NCBI RefSeq assembly: GCF_041435015.1 | Contig: NZ_CP107989.1 | Location: 7,006,001-7,070,000 of the forward strand | Direction of reading: 5' to 3' | Source of the DNA: Streptomyces canus | Lineage (GTDB): Bacteria > Actinomycetota > Actinomycetes > Streptomycetales > Streptomycetaceae | DNA length: 64,000 nt | In this document: one piece after another, positions 60,200-64,000 of the stretch | Position numbering within the stretch: position 1 is the first letter of the stretch | Layout of the letters: the number at the start of each line of letters is the position of its first letter | Notes under the pieces: generated by a model | The model's database searches: none | Told to the model about the DNA's origin: nothing | The model's input: the letters and a program-made list of their open reading frames with translations, nothing else | Program-made: the position numbers and the translations under genes

Positions 60200-61156
60200 C
60201 TACGCCATGGGGGCCGACGGACCGGGAATCCGCCCCGCCGCCTCCCGCAGCGCCCCGACGAACGCCTCCACGGCCGGCGAAGGCGACCGCCCCCGCAGCA
60301 CCGCCGCGTACACCGCCCGCGCCGGAGCCCCCTCGTCGAGCACCGGCAGCAGCACGACGTCCGGCCGCACGGACTCCGCGGCGAGCGCCGGGACCAGCGT
60401 CACGCCGAGCCCCGCGGCGACGTACCCCTGCTTGGCGGTCCACTCGCCGACGACATGCGCGATCCGTGGCCGGAAGCCCTGCCTCAGAGCGGCGTCGAGC
60501 AGCGTCCCCTCGGGGCGCGGGCTCCCGGAGATCCAGTCGGCGTCCGCGAGCCGCCCGAGCCGCACCGGGCCGGCGCCCTCGCCCACCAGGGGATGGCCGG
60601 CCGGGACGGCGACGTACAGCGACTCGTCGAGCAGATGGCGCAGTTCGTACGCCGACAGCGGTGCGCCGCCCGTCGTGGAGACGACCGCGAGATCCAGCCG
60701 CCCCTCGGTGAGCCGGTCGAGGAGTGCCGGCGTGAGCCCCTCCTCGCGGGAGACCCGCACACCGGGATGGCGGGTGCGGAAGGCGCCGAGGGCGTGCGGG
60801 ACCAGCGCCGCGTCCGCCGTCGGGAACGCCCCGAACCGCAGTCGCCCGCCCGCCACTTCACGCAGCGCGGCCAGTTCGCGCGCTGCCGCGTGCAGCGCCC
60901 CGGTGACGGTCTGCGCGTACGGCACGAGCGCGCTCCCGGCCTCCGTGAGCCGTACGCCCCGCGGCAGCCGGTCGAACAGCGGCGCCCCGCCCAGCGCCGC
61001 CTCCAGCGAGGAGATCTGCCGGGACACCGCCGACTGCGTCCAGCCCAGGGTGCGCGCGGCCACGGTGAACGACTCGTGCCGGGCGACCTCCAGGAAGACC
61101 CGCAGCCAGACGGTGGCGAGGTCGGGAGGAGGAGCGGTGCGATGCGGGTTCGGCAT
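60200..61156 (-). CDS. LysR-family transcriptional regulator
   Basis: A 318-residue regulator, start taken as ATG 61156 (MPNPHRTAPPPDLATVWLRV); ATGs at 61165 and 61174 are alternatives, and none has a clear ribosome-binding site. The helix-turn-helix is FLEVARHESFTVAARTLGWT, QSAVSRQISSLEAALGGAPL, FDRLPRGVRLTEAG. The effector domain begins near residue 95 (GRLRFGAFPTADAALVPHAL). It is divergent from a RidA-family gene 58 bases away, its probable target. Confidence 0.88.
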   Translation of the reverse strand: MPNPHRTAPPPDLATVWLRVFLEVARHESFTVAARTLGWTQSAVSRQISSLEAALGGAPLFDRLPRGVRLTEAGSALVPYAQTVTGALHAAARELAALREVAGGRLRFGAFPTADAALVPHALGAFRTRHPGVRVSREEGLTPALLDRLTEGRLDLAVVSTTGGAPLSAYELRHLLDESLYVAVPAGHPLVGEGAGPVRLGRLADADWISGSPRPEGTLLDAALRQGFRPRIAHVVGEWTAKQGYVAAGLGVTLVPALAAESVRPDVVLLPVLDEGAPARAVYAAVLRGRSPSPAVEAFVGALREAAGRIPGPSAPMA

Positions 61157-61178
61157 GGCGGCCATGCTGGACATTCGC

Positions 61179-61207
61179 TTGTCGCATCGCAAGGGCGGAC
61201 CTAGCGT
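61179..61207 (+). promoter_or_regulatory. Promoter of the RidA-family gene, probably leaderless
   Basis: TTGTCG (61179-61184), a 17-base spacer and TAGCGT (61202-61207). The start codon is only 8 bases after the -10, and no ribosome-binding site is present, so transcription should begin at or next to the ATG at 61215. Confidence 0.6.
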
Positions 61208-61214
61208 CGACGGC

Positions 61215-61604
61215 ATGCAGATCACCCTCGACAGTCCCGCCGGCGCACCCCAGCCGCTGAGCCCCTACTACTCCCAGGTCGCCCGCGTCGAACAGGCCGA
61301 CGGCAGCGCCCTGTTGTTCGTCTCCGGCCAGATCGCCGAGGGTGCCACGCTCGCCGAACAGTCCCGGGGCGTCTTCGAGACCCTCGCCGCGCTGCTGGAG
61401 GCGCACGGGGCGAGCCTGGCCGACGTGATCAACATCCGCACCTACCTCACCGACATCACGGAACTGGAGGAGTACGGCGCCGTGCGAAGGGAGTTCCTCA
61501 CCGGCACCCCGCCCACCAGCATGACCTTCGAGGTGTCCCGGCTCTTCCGGCCGGAGGCGCGGATCGAGATCGAAATCGTGGCGGCGGTGCCGGGGACCGG
61601 GTGA
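61215..61604 (+). CDS. RidA/YjgF-family protein lacking the canonical arginine
   Basis: A 129-residue protein from ATG 61215. The fold is recognisable: LLFVSGQIAEGATLAEQSRG, TLAALLEAHGASLADVINIR, TYLTDITELEEYGAVRREFL, and the C-terminal EARIEIEIVAAVPG. In RidA deaminases the segment before the last strands has an essential arginine in PARTxV; here it reads PPTSMTFEV, without it. It therefore may not be an imine deaminase. Divergent from the LysR gene and overlapping the next gene by 4 bases. Confidence 0.85.
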   Translation: MQITLDSPAGAPQPLSPYYSQVARVEQADGSALLFVSGQIAEGATLAEQSRGVFETLAALLEAHGASLADVINIRTYLTDITELEEYGAVRREFLTGTPPTSMTFEVSRLFRPEARIEIEIVAAVPGTG

Positions 61605-61939
61605 TACTGCCGCCCATGAAGGCGGTCAACGCGGGTGTTCTCTTCCTCATCGAGCTCGGGGCCCTTGCGGGTGCCGCGTACTGGGGCTTCACCCAGGAGA
61701 TCGGCCCGACCTGGCTGCTCGGCCTCGCCGCACCCGCCGTACTCGTCGCCCTGTGGGCGCTGTTCGGCTCACCGCGCGCGAAGTACAGGACGAGCGGCGC
61801 CGGTCGCGTCGGCTTCGAGGTGTTCTGGTTCGGGGCGGGCGCGCTCGCCCTGTTCGCCGCCGGAGCCCAGGTCTGGGCGGTCGCCTTCGCCGTCGTCTGC
61901 GTGGTGAGCAAGGCACTTGCCGTCGCCTGGAGCCAGTGA
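61601..61939 (+). CDS. DUF2568/YrdB-family small membrane protein
   Basis: A 112-residue protein with GTG 61601 overlapping the RidA stop (GTGA); ATG 61616, five codons later, is an alternative. Four hydrophobic segments: NAGVLFLIELGALAGAAYWG, WLLGLAAPAVLVALWALFGS, VGFEVFWFGAGALALFAAGA, VWAVAFAVVCVVSKALAVAW. The charged GSPRAKYRTSGAGR between helices 2 and 3 is typical of the DUF2568/YrdB family. The function is unknown. It ends 3 bases from the convergent TetR gene. Confidence 0.8.
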   Translation: MILPPMKAVNAGVLFLIELGALAGAAYWGFTQEIGPTWLLGLAAPAVLVALWALFGSPRAKYRTSGAGRVGFEVFWFGAGALALFAAGAQVWAVAFAVVCVVSKALAVAWSQ

Positions 61940-61942
61940 CCC

Positions 61943-62506
61943 TCACTCCGCCGTCTCGCCCAGAAGTCGCAGAAAGTCCCGGAACGCCCCGGGCATGTCC
62001 ACCGACTCGGGGTCCAGCAGCCACTGGTACTGCAGGCCGTCCATGACCGCGACCAGCAGCGGCGCGGTGCGTTCCGGGCTCAGCCCGTTGGGGAGCCGGT
62101 CGCCGTACTCGGTGCGCAGGGCCACCGTCATCGACGCGCGCACCCGGGTGTAGCGGTCGGTGAAGTACTCCCGTGCCGGATGCCCTTCCGTCACGCTCTC
62201 GCCGAGCAGTGCCGAGAAGGTCTGGATGATCCCCGGCCGCATCGCGTTGTACTCGACGAGCGAGGCGAGCAGGTCGACCCGCCAGTTGCCGTTCGGCACC
62301 GCGTCCCACTTGTCCCGCTCCTCCAGCACCGCGACCAGCAGCGCGTCCTTCGTCGGGAAGTGGTGGAGCAGCCCCTGCTGGGTCAGCCCGACCCGCTCGG
62401 CCACCGCGGCGAGGCTCGCGCCCCGGTAGCCGCGCTCGGCGATGACCTCCAGGGCCGCCCGGACGATCTCGGCCCGGCGCTCCTCACTTCTGGTCCTGGC
62501 GTTCAT
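61943..62506 (-). CDS. TetR-family regulator
   Basis: A 187-residue regulator; I use ATG 62506 (GGTGACG upstream), with ATG 62524 as the alternative. The helix-turn-helix is RRAEIVRAALEVIAERGYRG, ASLAAVAERVGLTQQGLLHH, FPTKDALLVAVLEERDK. The C-terminal helical domain starts near residue 70. TATATT (62542-62537, minus strand) is a possible -10. The palindrome CCGGAAACCGG (62526-62536) lies between it and the start. It is divergent from the GH3 glycosidase gene and is a candidate regulator of it. Confidence 0.87.
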   Translation of the reverse strand: MNARTRSEERRAEIVRAALEVIAERGYRGASLAAVAERVGLTQQGLLHHFPTKDALLVAVLEERDKWDAVPNGNWRVDLLASLVEYNAMRPGIIQTFSALLGESVTEGHPAREYFTDRYTRVRASMTVALRTEYGDRLPNGLSPERTAPLLVAVMDGLQYQWLLDPESVDMPGAFRDFLRLLGETAE

Positions 62507-62628
62507 GGCGTCACCGTACGACATCCCGGAAACCGGAATATAACAGCCGTATAACGAAACCTACCACTCACCAGGTAATCGATGCACGATGAGGGGACCC
62601 GCACGGACTTCAACGAGGAGGCACCGTC

Positions 62629-64000
62629 ATGGCGGCACCCACTCCCGCCGACCAGGCCCGCGAGGCGGCCGTCGAAGCGGCGCTGGCCGGGCTCGACCTC
62701 GATGCCAAGGCAGGGCTCCTGGCAGGCCAGGACATGTGGACCCTGCCCGCGCTCCCCGAGATCGGCCTGGACTCCCTCGTCATGTCGGACGGCCCGGTCG
62801 GTGTCCGGGGCGTGCGCTGGAGCGCCGACGACCCGTCGATCGCCCTGCCCTCCCCGACCGCGCTGGCCGCCACCTGGGACCCCGAACTCGCCCGCCGCGC
62901 AGGCGTACTGCTCGCCCAGGAGGCCCGCCGCAAGGGCGTCCACGTCCTCCTCGCCCCCACCGTCAACCTCCACCGCTCCCCGCTCGGCGGCCGCCACTTC
63001 GAGGCCTACAGCGAGGACCCGTATCTCACCGGACGGATCGGCGCCGGATACGTCACCGGCGTACAGGAGGGCGGTGTCGGCACCACCGTCAAGCACTTCG
63101 TCGCCAACGACGCCGAGACCGACCGCTTCACGGTGAACAACCTGGTCTCCGAACGCGCCCTGCGCGAGCTGTACCTGGCTCCCTTCGAGCTCATCGTCGA
63201 GAACGCCCACCCGTGGGGCATCATGACCGCCTACAACACGGTCAACGGCACGACGATGACCGAGCACCACCACCTGGTCAACGAAGTCCTGCGCGGCGAA
63301 TGGGGATTCGACGGCTACAACGTCTCCGACTGGATGGCCGCCCGCTCCACCAAGGGCGCCATCGAGGGCGGCCTCGACGTCGCCATGCCCGGCCCGACGA
63401 CCGTCTACGGCGAGGCCCTCGCCCGGGCCGTGCGGGACGGGGAGGTCGAGGAGAGCGCGGTCGACACGGCCGTACGCCACGTGCTGCGGCTCGCCGCCCG
63501 CGTCGGCATCCTGGACGGAGCCGAACCCGTCGTCACCGAGCTCCCGGAGACCGTCGACGGCATCGAACTGGCCCGCGAGATCGCCCGCCGCGCCTTCGTG
63601 CTGGTCCACAACCAGGGCGCGCTTCCGCTGAAGGCCGGCACGGTCGCCCTCATCGGCGCCGCCGCCCGCGACGCCCGCGTCCTCGGCGGCGGCTCCGCCA
63701 CCGTCTTCCCCGACCGGATCGTCTCCCCGCTCGACGGCCTCACCGCCGCCCTCCCCGAGGGCACCCTCAGCTACGCCGTCGGCGCCGACCCCAACACCGA
63801 ACTCGCCGTCGCCGACAAGGGGTTCAGCCTCGAAGCGGTCTGCCGGGACACGGACGGAGAGGTCATCGGCACGGCCTCCGTGCCCAACGGCCAGATCCAG
63901 TGGATGGGTGCGGACCTCCCCGAGGGCGTCACCCACGACCGGTTGCACACCGTCGAGTTGAAGGGCTCCTTCACTCCGCGCGAGAGCGGCACCCACACCT
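62629..64000 (+). CDS. GH3 beta-glycosidase, 3' part cut by window edge
   Basis: ATG 62629 (GAGGAGGC upstream) opens a frame to the window end (457 codons seen). No signal peptide, so it acts inside the cell. GH3 barrel signatures are VMSDGPVGVRGVRW, HVLLAPTVNLHRSPLGGRHF, EAYSEDPYLTGRIGAGYVTG, TTVKHFVANDAETDR and the nucleophile Asp in GYNVSDWMAARST. The second domain starts near residue 310 (RRAFVLVHNQGALPLKAGTV), with VALIGAAARDARVLGGGSAT. The last visible part (QIQWMGADLPEGVTHDRLHT, FTPRESGTHT) looks like the beginning of a PA14 insertion. It probably hydrolyses imported beta-gluco- or beta-galacto-oligosaccharides. Confidence 0.92.
   Translation, partial: MAAPTPADQAREAAVEAALAGLDLDAKAGLLAGQDMWTLPALPEIGLDSLVMSDGPVGVRGVRWSADDPSIALPSPTALAATWDPELARRAGVLLAQEARRKGVHVLLAPTVNLHRSPLGGRHFEAYSEDPYLTGRIGAGYVTGVQEGGVGTTVKHFVANDAETDRFTVNNLVSERALRELYLAPFELIVENAHPWGIMTAYNTVNGTTMTEHHHLVNEVLRGEWGFDGYNVSDWMAARSTKGAIEGGLDVAMPGPTTVYGEALARAVRDGEVEESAVDTAVRHVLRLAARVGILDGAEPVVTELPETVDGIELAREIARRAFVLVHNQGALPLKAGTVALIGAAARDARVLGGGSATVFPDRIVSPLDGLTAALPEGTLSYAVGADPNTELAVADKGFSLEAVCRDTDGEVIGTASVPNGQIQWMGADLPEGVTHDRLHTVELKGSFTPRESGTHT

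Overview
The window is high-GC actinobacterial chromosome, most probably Streptomyces. The signs are strong third-position GC bias, GTG/TTG starts, 4-base ATGA/GTGA gene overlaps, two rare TTA codons placed in regulatory genes, and families typical of the genus (PucR-type and AfsR-like regulators, DUF4360, SCO2400 family, MAB_1171c-type membrane protein). I see no rRNA, tRNA, CRISPR array, insertion sequence or prophage gene. The left edge cuts a DUF3068 gene and the right edge cuts a family GH3 glycosidase gene.

The dominant theme is use of plant arabinan, arabinogalactan and related sugars, in several blocks. (1) 2367-3985: an IclR regulator overlapping an SMP-30-type sugar lactonase. (2) 7474-13145: a five-gene operon for a CUT1 oligosaccharide importer (binding protein plus two permeases, no ATPase), a secreted GH43 arabinanase and an intracellular GH51 arabinofuranosidase, facing a Tat-exported GH35 beta-galactosidase (13150-16137). 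(3) 31714-32670: a second secreted GH43. (4) 34557-43006, minus strand: enolase-superfamily sugar-acid dehydratase, zinc dehydrogenase, a U32-like TIM-barrel protein, a ChvE-GguA-GguB monosaccharide importer and aldose 1-epimerase. (5) 43474-49408: a LacI regulator and a YtfQ-YtfR-YtfT-YjfF furanose-type importer. (6) 62629-end: a GH3 glycosidase. Together they suggest extracellular cleavage, import of oligomers and free sugars, intracellular trimming, and a non-phosphorylative oxidation route (dehydrogenase, lactonase, dehydratase).

The most striking observation is a shared control element. Six promoters in these blocks (IclR gene, importer/arabinanase operon, second GH43, dehydratase operon, U32-like gene, ytfQ) carry pairs of sites resembling the 16-bp palindrome GTTCGAAATTTCGAAC, with the two sites always starting 19 bp apart. 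In four of them the pair begins 2-3 bases after a recognisable -10 box. The IclR protein is the natural candidate binder. LacI-type palindromes add a second layer: one lies in the -35/-10 spacer of the importer/arabinanase promoter, and a near-perfect relative of the E. coli lac operator lies upstream of the lacI gene.

Between these blocks lie unrelated units: a PucR-type regulator with a TTA codon; a metalloprotease/membrane protein/flavoprotein operon (3986-7294); an ECF sigma, anti-sigma and ABC-exporter operon with a sigma-type promoter at its head (16738-20956); secreted DUF4360 and intradiol dioxygenase genes; a large AfsR-like regulator with a TTA codon (23233-26520); a split polymorphic-toxin locus with two SUKH-type immunity genes (28068-30674); a PLP aminotransferase with a long repetitive tail (32684-34381); and, from 49.5 kb on, general genes (SCO2400 family, MarR/oxidoreductase/Ohr, serine hydrolase, M14 peptidase, EI24 protein, GNAT, a Pcp-like protein lacking its cysteine, LysR/RidA, TetR).
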